A stretch of 36,605 nt of DNA from positions 1 to 36,605 of the forward strand of contig CANRDC010000020.1 of the NCBI GenBank assembly GCA_947629245.1, read 5' to 3'. Position numbers and translations under genes: made by a program. The stretch is from an uncultured Oscillospiraceae bacterium. GTDB taxonomy: Bacteria; Bacillota; Clostridia; Oscillospirales; Oscillospiraceae. A model generated the notes under the pieces. That model saw only the letters and a program-made list of their open reading frames with translations, did no database searches and was not told the DNA's origin. Every line of letters starts with the position of its first letter. Position 1 is the stretch's first letter. Below are positions 10,185-20,993 of this stretch, piece after piece.

Positions 10185-10616
10185 ATGGCGAAGCTGTCGA
10201 GACGGGAGAATGTGCTGCAGGGGGTGAAATTCACCCTGTTTTCCATATCCGCCGGGGTGATCGAAGCGGCGGCCTTCGCCCTGCTGCACGAACTGCTGGA
10301 CCTGAAGTACTGGCCCGCCTACCTGACCGCGCTGGTGCTGTCGGTGCTGTGGAACTTCACGCTGAACCGGGAGTTCACCTTTAAATCCGCGGCCAACGTG
10401 CCGGTGGCCATGGCAAAGGTGTTCGGGTTCTACTGCGTGTTCACGCCGCTGTCCACCTGGGCGGGGGATTGGTTGACGGAGACGGCCGGGTGGCCGGATT
10501 ATCTGGTCTTGGCGCTGACCATGATCACCAATTTCGTGACGGAATTTCTGTTTGACCGGTTCGTGGTGTTCCGCAACAGCATCAACACCAACGCCCGGGC
10601 CAAGGGCGAAAAATGA
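10185..10616 (+). CDS. GtrA family membrane protein
   Basis: This 143-residue protein has four hydrophobic segments and the family's marker WNFTLNREFTF in the loop after the second one. GtrA-type proteins are thought to help move or flip lipid-linked sugars for glycosylation of surface polymers. A second marker is the C-terminal FLFDRFVVFR. The ATG at 10185 has GGAGGG 6 bases upstream; upstream in-frame codons fall in the promoter. It has its own consensus promoter and terminator, so it is a single-gene unit. The glycosyltransferase partner is not adjacent, although a WecG/TagA-type enzyme is encoded 0.9 kb downstream. Confidence 0.88.
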   Translation: MAKLSRRENVLQGVKFTLFSISAGVIEAAAFALLHELLDLKYWPAYLTALVLSVLWNFTLNREFTFKSAANVPVAMAKVFGFYCVFTPLSTWAGDWLTETAGWPDYLVLALTMITNFVTEFLFDRFVVFRNSINTNARAKGEK

Positions 10617-10630
10617 CAGGCTCTCCACAG

Positions 10631-10672
10631 GGCCCCGTGAAAGTCCGCGCGCGGACCTTCATGGGGCCTTTT
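10631..10672 (+). terminator. Terminator of the GtrA-family gene
   Basis: A long hairpin (arms starting GGCCCC at 10631 and ending GGGGCC at 10668, with a near-complete inner stem GTCCGC/GCGGAC) is followed by TTTTGT. Confidence 0.8.
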
Positions 10673-10694
10673 GTCGTTTGTCTATCGGTTTTTA

Positions 10695-10723
10695 TTGAAA
10701 AACGGAATTGGATATATTATAAT
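10695..10723 (+). promoter_or_regulatory. Sirtuin operon promoter
   Basis: TTGAAA (10695-10700), a 17-base spacer and TATAAT (10718-10723) sit 50 bases upstream of the sirtuin start. Confidence 0.85.
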
Positions 10724-10772
10724 AGGATGAATTATGCTGGGAACATATGGCGGGACAGAAAGGAGCGGGGAC

Positions 10773-11489
10773 ATGGCCTCAGAGATCGAGACGCTGCGCC
10801 GGTGGATCGCGGAGAGCGACAATATCGTGTTTTTCGGCGGCGCGGGCGTGAGCACGGAGAGCGGCATCCCTGATTTCCGCAGCGTGGACGGGCTGTACAA
10901 CCAGAAATGGGCTTATCCGCCGGAGACGATCCTGTCCCATTCCTTCTTTGAGCGGGACCCGGCGGAGTTTTACCGGTTCTACCGGGAAAAGCTGGTGGTC
11001 CACGGGGCCAAGCCCAACCCGGCCCATCTGCGGCTGGCCCAGATGGAGCGGGAGGGCAAGCTCAGGGCCATCCTGACCCAGAACATCGACGGGCTCCACC
11101 AGGCGGCGGGAAGCCGCGAGGTGCTGGAGCTGCACGGCTCCACGCTCCGATGCTACTGCGCCCGGTGCGGCAAGCGCTATCCGCCCGAATATATCAACGA
11201 GGGCACAGGGGTGCCCCGGTGCGGCTGCGGCGGGATCGTCCGTCCGGACGTGGTGCTGTATGAGGAGCCCCTGGACCAGGACATCCTGCAAAAGAGCGTG
11301 AAGTACATCCGCCAGGCGGATATGCTGATCATCGGGGGAACAAGTCTCGCGGTGTACCCGGCGGCGGGCCTTATCAACTACTACCGGGGCCATAAGCTGG
11401 TGCTGGTGAACCGGGGGGCCACCCCCAGAGACGCCGAGGCGGATCTGATCGTCCGGGGCAACATCGGAGAGGTCTTTTCCCAGGTATGA
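10773..11489 (+). CDS. cobB: NAD-dependent protein deacylase, SIR2 family
   Basis: This 238-residue sirtuin removes acyl groups from lysines using NAD. The NAD-binding motif GAGVSTESGIPDFRS is at residues 23-37. TQNIDGLH lies near 102, and the catalytic histidine is His121 in ELHGS. A four-cysteine zinc site follows as CARCG and, 20 residues on, RCGCGG; the C-x-C spacing of the second pair is shorter than the usual C-x2-C. GTSLAVYPAAGL is the late Rossmann motif. The ATG at 10773 has AGGAG 7 bases before it. The stop overlaps the start of the glycosyltransferase gene (ATGA), so the two are co-translated although no functional link is obvious. Confidence 0.93.
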   Translation: MASEIETLRRWIAESDNIVFFGGAGVSTESGIPDFRSVDGLYNQKWAYPPETILSHSFFERDPAEFYRFYREKLVVHGAKPNPAHLRLAQMEREGKLRAILTQNIDGLHQAAGSREVLELHGSTLRCYCARCGKRYPPEYINEGTGVPRCGCGGIVRPDVVLYEEPLDQDILQKSVKYIRQADMLIIGGTSLAVYPAAGLINYYRGHKLVLVNRGATPRDAEADLIVRGNIGEVFSQV

Positions 11490-12226
11490 GGCCGGAGGTC
11501 CTGTCCGTCCGGTTCGACGGCCTGACCCTGGACCAGGCGGCGGAGCGCGCTCTGGCGCTGATGAAGCGGCGGCGGGACGCCTACGTATGCACGCCGAACC
11601 CGGAGATCGTCTGGCGCTGCCGGAAGGACGATGCGCTGCGCTCTGCCATTGCCGGGGCGGATATGACGCTGGCGGACGGCGTGGGCGTGGTGTGGGCCTC
11701 GCGTGTGCTGGGCTGTCCGGTGCCGGAGCGGGTGAGCGGGTATGACTTTCTCATGGCTCTGCTGGGCCGGTTCCGGGGCCGGGTGTTTTTGCTGGGCGGG
11801 AAGCCTGGCGTGGGCGAGGAGGCCGCCGCGGCCCTGGAGCGGATGTTTCCGGAGGTGACCGTGTGCGGGTGTCTGGACGGATATTTTACCGACAGCGGAC
11901 CGGTCGTCGAGACGGTAAAGGCGTCGGGAGCCGATCTGGTGCTGGTGTGCCTGGGCTCTCCGAAGCAGGAGCTTTGGATGGAGGAGAATCGGGGAAAGCT
12001 GGGCGTGGGGCTGATGATCGGGCTGGGCGGATGTCTGGACGTGCTGAGCGGACGGAAGCGCCGGGCGCCGGAGGGCTGGATACGGCTTCGTCTGGAGTGG
12101 CTGTACAGGCTGATCCGGGAGCCGTCCCGGCTGGGACGGCAGATGTGCTTGCCGCTGTTCGTGCTGGCGGTGCTGGGAGAGAGGATAAAAGATAAAAAGG
12201 TGGCCGGTCAAAAAAAGCGGGGATGA
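11486..12226 (+). CDS. WecG/TagA/CpsF family glycosyltransferase
   Basis: This 246-residue GT26-family enzyme probably adds N-acetylmannosamine (or a related sugar) to undecaprenyl-diphosphate-GlcNAc in the making of a teichoic acid or other wall glycopolymer. Family markers are TPNPEIVWRCRKDD and LADGVGVVWASR in the N-terminal half, then VCLGSPKQELWM and GLGGCLDVLSGRKRRAPEW-like sequence (here RRAPEGW), and the basic C-terminal helix that docks to the membrane. The ATG at 11486 overlaps the sirtuin stop. The stop codon at 12224-12226 directly abuts the second copy of the dispersed repeat. The exact acceptor is inferred from the family. Confidence 0.88.
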   Translation: MRPEVLSVRFDGLTLDQAAERALALMKRRRDAYVCTPNPEIVWRCRKDDALRSAIAGADMTLADGVGVVWASRVLGCPVPERVSGYDFLMALLGRFRGRVFLLGGKPGVGEEAAAALERMFPEVTVCGCLDGYFTDSGPVVETVKASGADLVLVCLGSPKQELWMEENRGKLGVGLMIGLGGCLDVLSGRKRRAPEGWIRLRLEWLYRLIREPSRLGRQMCLPLFVLAVLGERIKDKKVAGQKKRG

Positions 12227-12396
12227 CGGTCGCACAAGGGGGAGCCCGAGGGGGACGGAAGTCCCGCCGCGAATGGGATTAACAGCCGCCAAGCGCCGGG
12301 TTGCAGGTGCTTGGGGAGCGCAGCGACGTTTTTTGCGGCGGTATGCCGCCGGGAAAAACACGGCGTTTTTATGCTGTCAAAAAACTTTTTTGACAG
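12227..12396 (+). repeat. Intergenic dispersed repeat, copy 2 (about 170 bp)
   Basis: This is the second copy of the repeat at 5215-5390, in the same orientation. It begins at the base after the glycosyltransferase stop codon. It ends with the hairpin CTGTCAAAAAA/CTTTTTTGACAG, which can serve as a terminator for that gene. Differences from copy 1 are scattered, and the inner hairpin is kept in spite of changes in its loop. Confidence 0.8.
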
Positions 12397-12406
12397 AATA
12401 AAAAGA

Positions 12407-12426
12407 CGGGGCTCAAATGAGCCCCG
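12407..12426 (-). terminator. Terminator of the Gly-Cys peptide gene
   Basis: The inverted repeat CGGGGCTC/GAGCCCCG with an AAAT loop is followed on the minus strand by TCTTTTTATT. It lies 40 bases downstream of the stop of the small gene at 12467-12610. Confidence 0.75.
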
Positions 12427-12466
12427 AGAGGGTGTTGGCGAGATCGTCTTTATACGACGGCAAAGC

Positions 12467-12610
12467 TCAGTTGCCGCAGCCGCAGCCACAGCCGCAGTTG
12501 TTGTTGTCGTTGTTGCAGCCGCAGCCACAGCCGCAGCCACCGGCGACGGAGAACAGAAGGATCAGGATGATGATGAGCCAGAGCCAGCTATAGGAATTAT
12601 TGCAGAACAT
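12467..12610 (-). CDS. Small Gly-Cys-rich membrane peptide (47 aa)
   Basis: A 47-residue protein reads from ATG 12610 to TGA 12469-12467. It starts MFCNNSYSWLWLIIILILLF, a single hydrophobic helix. It continues with a SVAGG turn and ends in two runs of alternating Gly and Cys separated by NNDNNN: about nine cysteines in the last 22 residues. An AAAGGGA ribosome site precedes the start and a clear terminator follows. Short peptides with one helix and a Cys/Gly tail are common in sporulating Firmicutes (YjcZ-like and similar), so a membrane-attached or spore-associated role is possible, but I cannot assign one. The Gly-Cys repeats may bind metal. The alternative frames of this stretch give only low-complexity Ala/Thr sequence. 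Confidence 0.7.
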   Translation of the reverse strand: MFCNNSYSWLWLIIILILLFSVAGGCGCGCGCNNDNNNCGCGCGCGN

Positions 12611-12646
12611 TTTTATTTCCCTTTCTCCGCGCTTGTTTCTCCGTGA

Positions 12647-12664
12647 CCGCCGCCTGCGCGGCGG
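12647..12664. other. Hairpin between the Gly-Cys peptide gene and mltG
   Basis: CCGCCGC, a CTGC loop and GCGGCGG form a perfect 7-bp stem in the short gap between two divergent genes. There is no T tract, so it is not an obvious terminator. No good promoter for either gene could be fixed in the gap. Confidence 0.4.
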
Positions 12665-12742
12665 GGCGGGCGGTGCGTCGTCATCCGTGTCATACTATGT
12701 AAGTCAGGTCCCTGGCGTGACGAGAAATATAAGGAGCGTTTT

Positions 12743-14239
12743 ATGTCGAAAAAGAATCCAAACGACAGATATGGCTATCCCGAGGGCGAGGATACGGAGC
12801 GGGAGCATCCGGACGAGGAGCAGACCCACACCTTTGACGAGGAGTATTACGCCCCCGACGCCGCGCCGGTCCCGGAGCCGCCCAAGCCCCCGGAGGAGCA
12901 GGGGCTGACGGCGGAGCCCCGGCGGGAGATCGTGGATGTGAAAAAGCTCTCCCGCGGGGAGAAGAAGGCGCTGAAGTCCATGCCGGAAAGGTTGGTCCGG
13001 GAATCGCCCGTCGTGGGCCGGGACCTGCGCTCCGGCAAGATGCTGGTCTACGACTCCGAGCTGGACGAGGTGGATTACACCGACCCGGACGACGTGCCGG
13101 AGGCACGGGACTATCTGCCCATCCGCTTCCGGCGGTACGGACGGCTGGGCGTGGGCGGCGGCGTGCTGTACGCCCTGTTCGTCATCAGCGTCAGCGTGAT
13201 CCTGGCCTGCTTCGCCTGGATGTGCGCGGTGGACGTGCTGGCCCTGAACAAGGAGGAGGCCAACGCCATCGTCACCATCCTGCCCTATGAGCCCACGGGC
13301 GATATGCCCGCCACCGTCCGGATGGAGAACTCCGACGGCGAGATGGAGGACGTGGAGATCAAGGTGGACATCGACCAGGTGGCCGAGGCGCTGAAAAACG
13401 GCGGCATCATCGAGTATAAGTGGCTTTTCAAGCTCTTCGCGGGCTTTTCCCACGCCAACGTCAAGATCGACCCCGGCACCTACGACCTGAACACCTCCTA
13501 TGACTACCGGGCCCTGGTGACCAAGATGCGCTTCGGCTCGGACAGCCAGGAGATCACCCAGGTGACCTTCCCGGAGGGCTTCACCATGGAGCAGATCTTC
13601 ACGCTCCTGGAGCAGAATTATGTCTGCGAGAAGAAGGACCTGTACGAGGCGGCGGCCAACTACGACTTCGACTACGACTTCCTGGCGGACATCCCCCTGG
13701 GGGACGCGTCCCGGCTGGAGGGGTTCCTGTTCCCGGACACCTATGAGTTCTATCAGGGCGAGGCCGCCACGGTGGCCATCAGCCGGTTTTTGGACAACAC
13801 GAAAAACAAGCTGACCCAGGAGATCCTGGACGGCGCCGCGAATCGGGGCCTGAACGTGCAGCAGCTTCTCACCATGGCGTCCCTCATCGAGAAGGAGGCC
13901 GGCGGCGCGGAGGGCGAGCGGGAGAGCATGGCCTCGGCCATCTACAACCGTCTGGCCGCCGGTATGCCCCTGCAGATCGACGCCACCGTCAACTACGCCC
14001 TGGGCACCAGTACGCTGGACCTGACCCAGGAGGACCTGCAGGTGGACAGTCCCTACAACACCTATCTGAACCAGGGCCTGCCTCCCGGACCCATCTGCAG
14101 TCCGGGCCTGGCCTCCATCCAGGCGGTGGTGAATCCAGCGGACACAGGGTACTATTATTGGTACTCCGTCGACGGCGAGACCCATTTCTTCGCCACCAAC
14201 GACGAGCACGCGGCCTTCGCCGCTGCCAATCCCAACTGA
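12743..14239 (+). CDS. mltG: Endolytic transglycosylase MltG
   Basis: This 498-residue, single-pass membrane enzyme cuts nascent peptidoglycan strands and sets glycan chain length. Residues 1-130 are cytoplasmic and rich in Glu, Asp and Pro. A membrane helix follows at about 137-160, then the extracellular YceG domain. The catalytic region is visible as SLIEKEAGG with glutamates 383 and 385, then ASAIYNRLAAGMPLQIDATV. The C-terminal NQGLPPGPICSPG and ATNDEHAAF segments are standard. ATG 12743 has AAGGAG 6 bases upstream. The long acidic N-terminus is larger than in E. coli MltG but usual for Clostridia. alaS follows after 35 bases, so the two may share a transcript. Confidence 0.93.
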   Translation: MSKKNPNDRYGYPEGEDTEREHPDEEQTHTFDEEYYAPDAAPVPEPPKPPEEQGLTAEPRREIVDVKKLSRGEKKALKSMPERLVRESPVVGRDLRSGKMLVYDSELDEVDYTDPDDVPEARDYLPIRFRRYGRLGVGGGVLYALFVISVSVILACFAWMCAVDVLALNKEEANAIVTILPYEPTGDMPATVRMENSDGEMEDVEIKVDIDQVAEALKNGGIIEYKWLFKLFAGFSHANVKIDPGTYDLNTSYDYRALVTKMRFGSDSQEITQVTFPEGFTMEQIFTLLEQNYVCEKKDLYEAAANYDFDYDFLADIPLGDASRLEGFLFPDTYEFYQGEAATVAISRFLDNTKNKLTQEILDGAANRGLNVQQLLTMASLIEKEAGGAEGERESMASAIYNRLAAGMPLQIDATVNYALGTSTLDLTQEDLQVDSPYNTYLNQGLPPGPICSPGLASIQAVVNPADTGYYYWYSVDGETHFFATNDEHAAFAAANPN

Positions 14240-14274
14240 GCGCAATTTACTTTGAGTATACAGAGGTAGACAAA

Positions 14275-16941
<2,667 letters not shown>

Positions 16942-16963
16942 ATCAGAAAGGAGCGCCATACCG

Positions 16964-17293
16964 ATGCTGATCTCATTCGACAACATGCAGGAGACCATAA
17001 AGCCCAATTTCAAGGGCGGGGACAAGGAAGCGGCGATGAAGATCGTCCGTTATGAGGACGACCGGATCATGATGGGCCGTCTGGAGCCCGGCGCTTCCAT
17101 CGGCCCGCACGCCCACGAGGAAAGCTGCGAGGTCTATTACTTCCTCTCCGGCACCGGCAAGTGCCAGTATGACGGCGCGTGGGAGCCTGTCCGGCCCGGC
17201 GTCGCCCACTACTGCCCCAAGGGCCACAGCCACAGCCTGGTCAACACCGGCGAGGAGGACCTTGTGTTCTTCGCCGCCGTCTGCCATCAGTGA
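16964..17293 (+). CDS. Small cupin domain protein
   Basis: This 109-residue protein is one cupin beta-barrel. The first motif GPHAHEESCEVYYFLSG supplies two His and a Glu as likely metal ligands. The second motif holds GHSHSLVNTG, adding another His. No other domain is present, so the substrate and reaction cannot be told; stand-alone cupins of this size include isomerases, dioxygenases and binding proteins. ATG 16964 has AAAGGAG 11 bases upstream. It sits between alaS and the HIT gene with short gaps and is presumably part of the same transcript. Confidence 0.85.
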   Translation: MLISFDNMQETIKPNFKGGDKEAAMKIVRYEDDRIMMGRLEPGASIGPHAHEESCEVYYFLSGTGKCQYDGAWEPVRPGVAHYCPKGHSHSLVNTGEEDLVFFAAVCHQ

Positions 17294-17302
17294 GGCGCGG
17301 CC

Positions 17303-17665
17303 ATGAGCGACGTTTTGAACTATCACGACGACTGCCTGTTCTGCAAGATCGTCAAGGGAGACATCCCCTCCGCGAAGGTCTATGAGGACGAGCTGTGCTA
17401 CGCCTTCCGGGACATCGCGCCCCAGGCGCCCACCCATATCCTGGTGGTGCCCAAGACCCACATCGGCTCCTGCGCGGAGATCACCGGAGACAACGCCGCC
17501 CTGGTGGGGCACATCTACACGGTGATCGCGAAGCTGGCGAGGGACGAGGGGCTGGATAACGGCTACCGGGTGGTGTCCAACGTGGGCCCGGACGGGGGCC
17601 AGACCGTGCCCCATCTGCACTTCCATATCCTGGGCGGCAGAGCGCTCAGCGGCCAGATGGGCTGA
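17303..17665 (+). CDS. HIT family nucleotide hydrolase (HinT-like)
   Basis: This 120-residue protein has the histidine-triad motif His104-Leu-His106-Phe-His108 and an N-terminal zinc-ribbon-like start CLFCKIVKGDIPS, as in the HinT branch. HinT proteins cleave the P-N bond of nucleoside phosphoramidates, often those left by tRNA synthetases. That would make its position two genes after alaS fitting, although the link is inference. The length matches the family. The gene starts 9 bases after the cupin stop and comEC starts 9 bases after its own stop. Confidence 0.93.
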   Translation: MSDVLNYHDDCLFCKIVKGDIPSAKVYEDELCYAFRDIAPQAPTHILVVPKTHIGSCAEITGDNAALVGHIYTVIAKLARDEGLDNGYRVVSNVGPDGGQTVPHLHFHILGGRALSGQMG

Positions 17666-17674
17666 CAGCGGAAT

Positions 17675-19963
17675 ATGCGAAAGCTGGCGTGGGCGGCGCT
17701 GGGCTTTGCCGTGGCAGCGGGCCTGGCGGAGTACATACTGCCCGTGGGAGAGCTGCCGTATTATGCGGCGGCTCTTGCCGTTTTGTCGCTGGCGCGGCTT
17801 CTCGCGCGCGACCGGCGCGGTCGGGCCAGAGTGCTGCTGGTCTGCCTGGGTGCCTCGGCGGGCTTTCTGGATTGGTGGGGACACTATCAGCTCCATGTGG
17901 CCCCTTCGGAGGCTCTGGTGGGGGAGAACGTCGTTATAACGGGCACAGTGAACGACTATGTGGAGCGGCACGAGGATTATGAGCGCGTGGAGGTCCGGGT
18001 AACGGACGGGGCGCCTCGGGAGAAGGCGCTGCTGTACCTGTACGAAGGGACGTTGCCGGAGCTGGAGCCGGGGGATATCGTCCGGGCGGAGATCCGGGTG
18101 ACCTCCGCCGTGATCCGGCAGGGGGCCCGGTCCCGGACGTATACCGCGCAAAACGACAATTTGCTGGGCTATATCCAGCCGGACACGCTGGCGGTGACGG
18201 GACGGACGGAGCACGGGTGGCGGTATTTTCCCCAGCGGCTGTGCCGCCGGGTGGAGACGCTGTGCGAAAGCCTCTTCCCGCCGGATACGGCGCCCTTTGT
18301 GAAGGGTCTTCTCACCGGGAATACGATCGAGCTGCAGGAGGACACGGAAAACTACACCGCCATGCGCGCCGCCGGGGTGCTGCACATCGTGGCGGTGAGC
18401 GGGATGCACATGTTCGTGCTGGTGGGCTTTGTGCAGCTGCTGCTGGGCAAGAGCCGCCGGACGAGCGTTCTGTGCCTGCCGCCGATCCTGCTTTTCGCGC
18501 TGATGGCCGGTTGGAAGCCGTCGGTTGTGCGGGCGGCGGTGATGCAGGCGCTGGCATTGATGGCGCCGGTGGCGGGCCGGGAGTCAGACGGAGCCACCTG
18601 TCTTGGCGCGGCGCTGCTGGCGCTGTTGGCGCCGAATCCCATGGCCATCGGCGGCGTGGGACTGCAGCTGAGCTTCGCGTGCATGGCGGGACTGGTATTT
18701 TTAACGCCTGGGATAAAGAGGCGGATGGAAGAACGCCTGCCCATGGACAAGCGGCCGGTGGCGTACGCCGTCGGCAATCTGGCCTGCACCCTGGGGGCGA
18801 ACGCCTTCTCCATGCCGCTGGCGGCGATCTATTTTGAACAGGTGCCGCTGTATTCCCTGCTGGCGAACCTGCTGACGCTGCTGGCGGTGGAGGGCGTGTT
18901 CGTTGCCGGATATATCGTCTGCGCCGTGGGCGCGGCGTTCCCGGCGGCGGGGGTCGCGGCGGCCGGGGCCGTGAGCTGGGTGGCGCGGTGGTGCCTGTGG
19001 GTATACAGGACCCTGGCGGGACTGCCCTTTGCCTGCCTCTATATGAGAAGCGCCCGGACGTGGGTCTGGCTGGGGACGCTCTATCTGGCGTTTGCGCTGT
19101 GGTATATCCTCCGGCGGCGGGGCCATGCCGTGAGGCTGTACGGGCCGGTGTGCGCGTCGGTGATGCTTCTGATGGCCGTGCTGGCCCTGGGCAGACTGAC
19201 CATACGCCGGGGCGAGGGCCTGGCGACGGTGCTGGACGTGGGTCAGGGCGAATGCGTGGTGCTGGCGGACAGCGTCGGCGCCGTGGTGGTGGACTGCGGG
19301 GGCAGCGGCATGAACAGCGCCGGAGACGCCGCGGCCAACTATCTTTCGAGCATCGGCAAGACCCGTGTGGATATGCTGGTGCTGACCCATCTGCACGAGG
19401 ACCACGCCAACGGCGTGGAGACGCTTTTGTACCGGATGGACGTAGGCCGCCTTGTGATGCCCTCGGACGGCGACGACAGCGATAGGCAGCGGGCGGATAT
19501 CCTGGCGGCCGCGGAGCGGCGGGGCGTGCCCGTGACGCTGCTGGAGGAGGATACCCACGCCTCGGTGGGCGGTATCGAGCTGGACCTGCTCCTGCCGGAG
19601 GGCGAGGGCGGCTCCAACGAGCGGGGCATCGTGGCCCTGGCCGGGATGGGGGACACGCAGACCCTCGTCATGGGCGACGCGGGCCGGGAGGCGGAGCTGG
19701 CGCTGATGGGGGCCTGGGCGGTGCCGGATGTGGACGTGCTGGTGGTGGGCCACCACGGGTCCAACTCCGCCTCCAGCCCGAGCTTTCTCCGGGCGGCAAA
19801 CGCGCAGACCGCCGTCATCAGCGTGGGCTACAACAGCTACGGCCATCCCACGCAGGAAGTGCTGGACCGGCTGGATACATACTGCGACACGGTGCTGCGG
19901 ACCGATACGCAGGGCAACGTGGTCATCAGACTGGGAGGAAAAGACTTTGGCGAGGACGGATAA
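17675..19963 (+). CDS. comEC: DNA internalization-related competence protein ComEC/Rec2
   Basis: This 762-residue polytopic membrane channel carries single-stranded DNA into the cytoplasm during natural transformation. An N-terminal membrane pair and an OB-like DUF4131 region (residues 1-200) come first. The competence core of many helices follows (about 200-500), with AAGVLHIVAVSGMHM as the family motif. A C-terminal metallo-beta-lactamase domain has THLHEDH (571-577) and GHHGSNSASS as metal ligands. All three parts are intact. ATG 17675 lies 9 bases after the HIT stop. No other competence genes are in the window, so DNA uptake by this strain is not shown. The end overlaps holA by 17 bases. 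Confidence 0.93.
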   Translation: MRKLAWAALGFAVAAGLAEYILPVGELPYYAAALAVLSLARLLARDRRGRARVLLVCLGASAGFLDWWGHYQLHVAPSEALVGENVVITGTVNDYVERHEDYERVEVRVTDGAPREKALLYLYEGTLPELEPGDIVRAEIRVTSAVIRQGARSRTYTAQNDNLLGYIQPDTLAVTGRTEHGWRYFPQRLCRRVETLCESLFPPDTAPFVKGLLTGNTIELQEDTENYTAMRAAGVLHIVAVSGMHMFVLVGFVQLLLGKSRRTSVLCLPPILLFALMAGWKPSVVRAAVMQALALMAPVAGRESDGATCLGAALLALLAPNPMAIGGVGLQLSFACMAGLVFLTPGIKRRMEERLPMDKRPVAYAVGNLACTLGANAFSMPLAAIYFEQVPLYSLLANLLTLLAVEGVFVAGYIVCAVGAAFPAAGVAAAGAVSWVARWCLWVYRTLAGLPFACLYMRSARTWVWLGTLYLAFALWYILRRRGHAVRLYGPVCASVMLLMAVLALGRLTIRRGEGLATVLDVGQGECVVLADSVGAVVVDCGGSGMNSAGDAAANYLSSIGKTRVDMLVLTHLHEDHANGVETLLYRMDVGRLVMPSDGDDSDRQRADILAAAERRGVPVTLLEEDTHASVGGIELDLLLPEGEGGSNERGIVALAGMGDTQTLVMGDAGREAELALMGAWAVPDVDVLVVGHHGSNSASSPSFLRAANAQTAVISVGYNSYGHPTQEVLDRLDTYCDTVLRTDTQGNVVIRLGGKDFGEDG

Positions 19964-20993
19964 AAGCACCCTGGATTACGGGGCGGAACTGAAAAAACTG
20001 CGGCAGGAGGGTCCCCGGCAGGTGTACATCCTCCGGGGCGACGAGGACTATCTGCGGGACAGCTATCTGGCGGAGCTGAAGCGGCTGTGCCTGCCCGAGG
20101 GGACGGAGGCGTTCAATCACCACCGCCTGCAGGGGCCGGAGCTGGACCTGGGCGCGCTCGTCCAGAGCGTGGAGGCCATGCCCTTCATGGGGGAGCGGAC
20201 GTTGACGGAGGTCCGGGATTTTGACGTGAACCGCACCTCGGCCTACGACCCGGAGGCGCTGCGGCGGTTTCTGGAGGACGTGCCGGAGTGGGCCACGGTG
20301 GCGTTCGTGTTTTCCCCCGGCTACGCGCCGGACAACCGACTGGCGGCGGTGAAGGCCATGAAGAAGGCCGGGGCGGACCTGGCCTTTTCCAGTCCCGGAG
20401 AGGCGGCGCTGGTCCGCTGGGTCATCCGCCGGGCGGAGGACCTGGGCAAGACCATAGACGCCCGGACGGCCAGCTATCTCATCTGGGTCTGCGGCGACCG
20501 GATGAACGCCCTGATCCCGGAGATTTTGAAGATCGCGGGCTACGCCGGGGACAAGGCGATCACGAAGGCGGACATCGACGCGGTGGCGAAAAAGACCCCG
20601 GAGACCACCATCTTCAACCTGACCGACGCCTTGGGCGCGGGGGAGTATGACAAGGCGGCAAGGCTTTTGGCGGACCTGCTGGCGGACAAGGACGAGCCGC
20701 CCCAGCGGCAGTTGGCCATGGTGAGCGAGCAATTCCGCAGGCTCTACGTGGCCCGCGTGGGGGCGGACAGCGGCCTTGGCGCGGCCTACATCACCGCCTG
20801 TGTGCCGGAGCTTGCCGGGCGCAGCTACCCCTTGCAGCTGCTGCAAAGGGCCTGTAAGCGTTTTCCGGCGGAGCGTCTGGCCAGGGCGGTGAGTATGTGC
20901 GCCCAATGCGATCGCGCCATGAAGGACACCGGCGGCGAGCCGGAGGCGCTGATGAAGGAGCTGCTGCTGCACCTCGCCATGGACCGGTCATGA
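19947..20993 (+). CDS. holA: DNA polymerase III subunit delta
   Basis: This 348-residue clamp-loader delta subunit opens the sliding clamp at replication forks. The start RQVYILRGDEDYLRDSYL and the following AMPFMGERTLTEVRDFD are typical of the delta N-terminal domain. The C-terminal collar domain includes TIFNLTDALGAGEYDKA. The likely start is TTG 19947, which lies 8 bases after GGGAGG and within the last codons of comEC; no ATG or GTG fits the expected N-terminus. comEC followed by holA is a very common order in Firmicutes. The gene ends in an ATGA overlap with the next gene. Confidence 0.92.
   Translation: MARTDKSTLDYGAELKKLRQEGPRQVYILRGDEDYLRDSYLAELKRLCLPEGTEAFNHHRLQGPELDLGALVQSVEAMPFMGERTLTEVRDFDVNRTSAYDPEALRRFLEDVPEWATVAFVFSPGYAPDNRLAAVKAMKKAGADLAFSSPGEAALVRWVIRRAEDLGKTIDARTASYLIWVCGDRMNALIPEILKIAGYAGDKAITKADIDAVAKKTPETTIFNLTDALGAGEYDKAARLLADLLADKDEPPQRQLAMVSEQFRRLYVARVGADSGLGAAYITACVPELAGRSYPLQLLQRACKRFPAERLARAVSMCAQCDRAMKDTGGEPEALMKELLLHLAMDRS

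Noticed and set aside
12208-12540. Minus-strand frame with poly-Ala/Thr start
   Set aside because: It is another frame of the Gly-Cys peptide gene that then runs across its terminator and the dispersed repeat.
14240-14274. T-box leader expected before alaS
   Set aside because: The gap is only 35 bases and holds no specifier or antiterminator structure.
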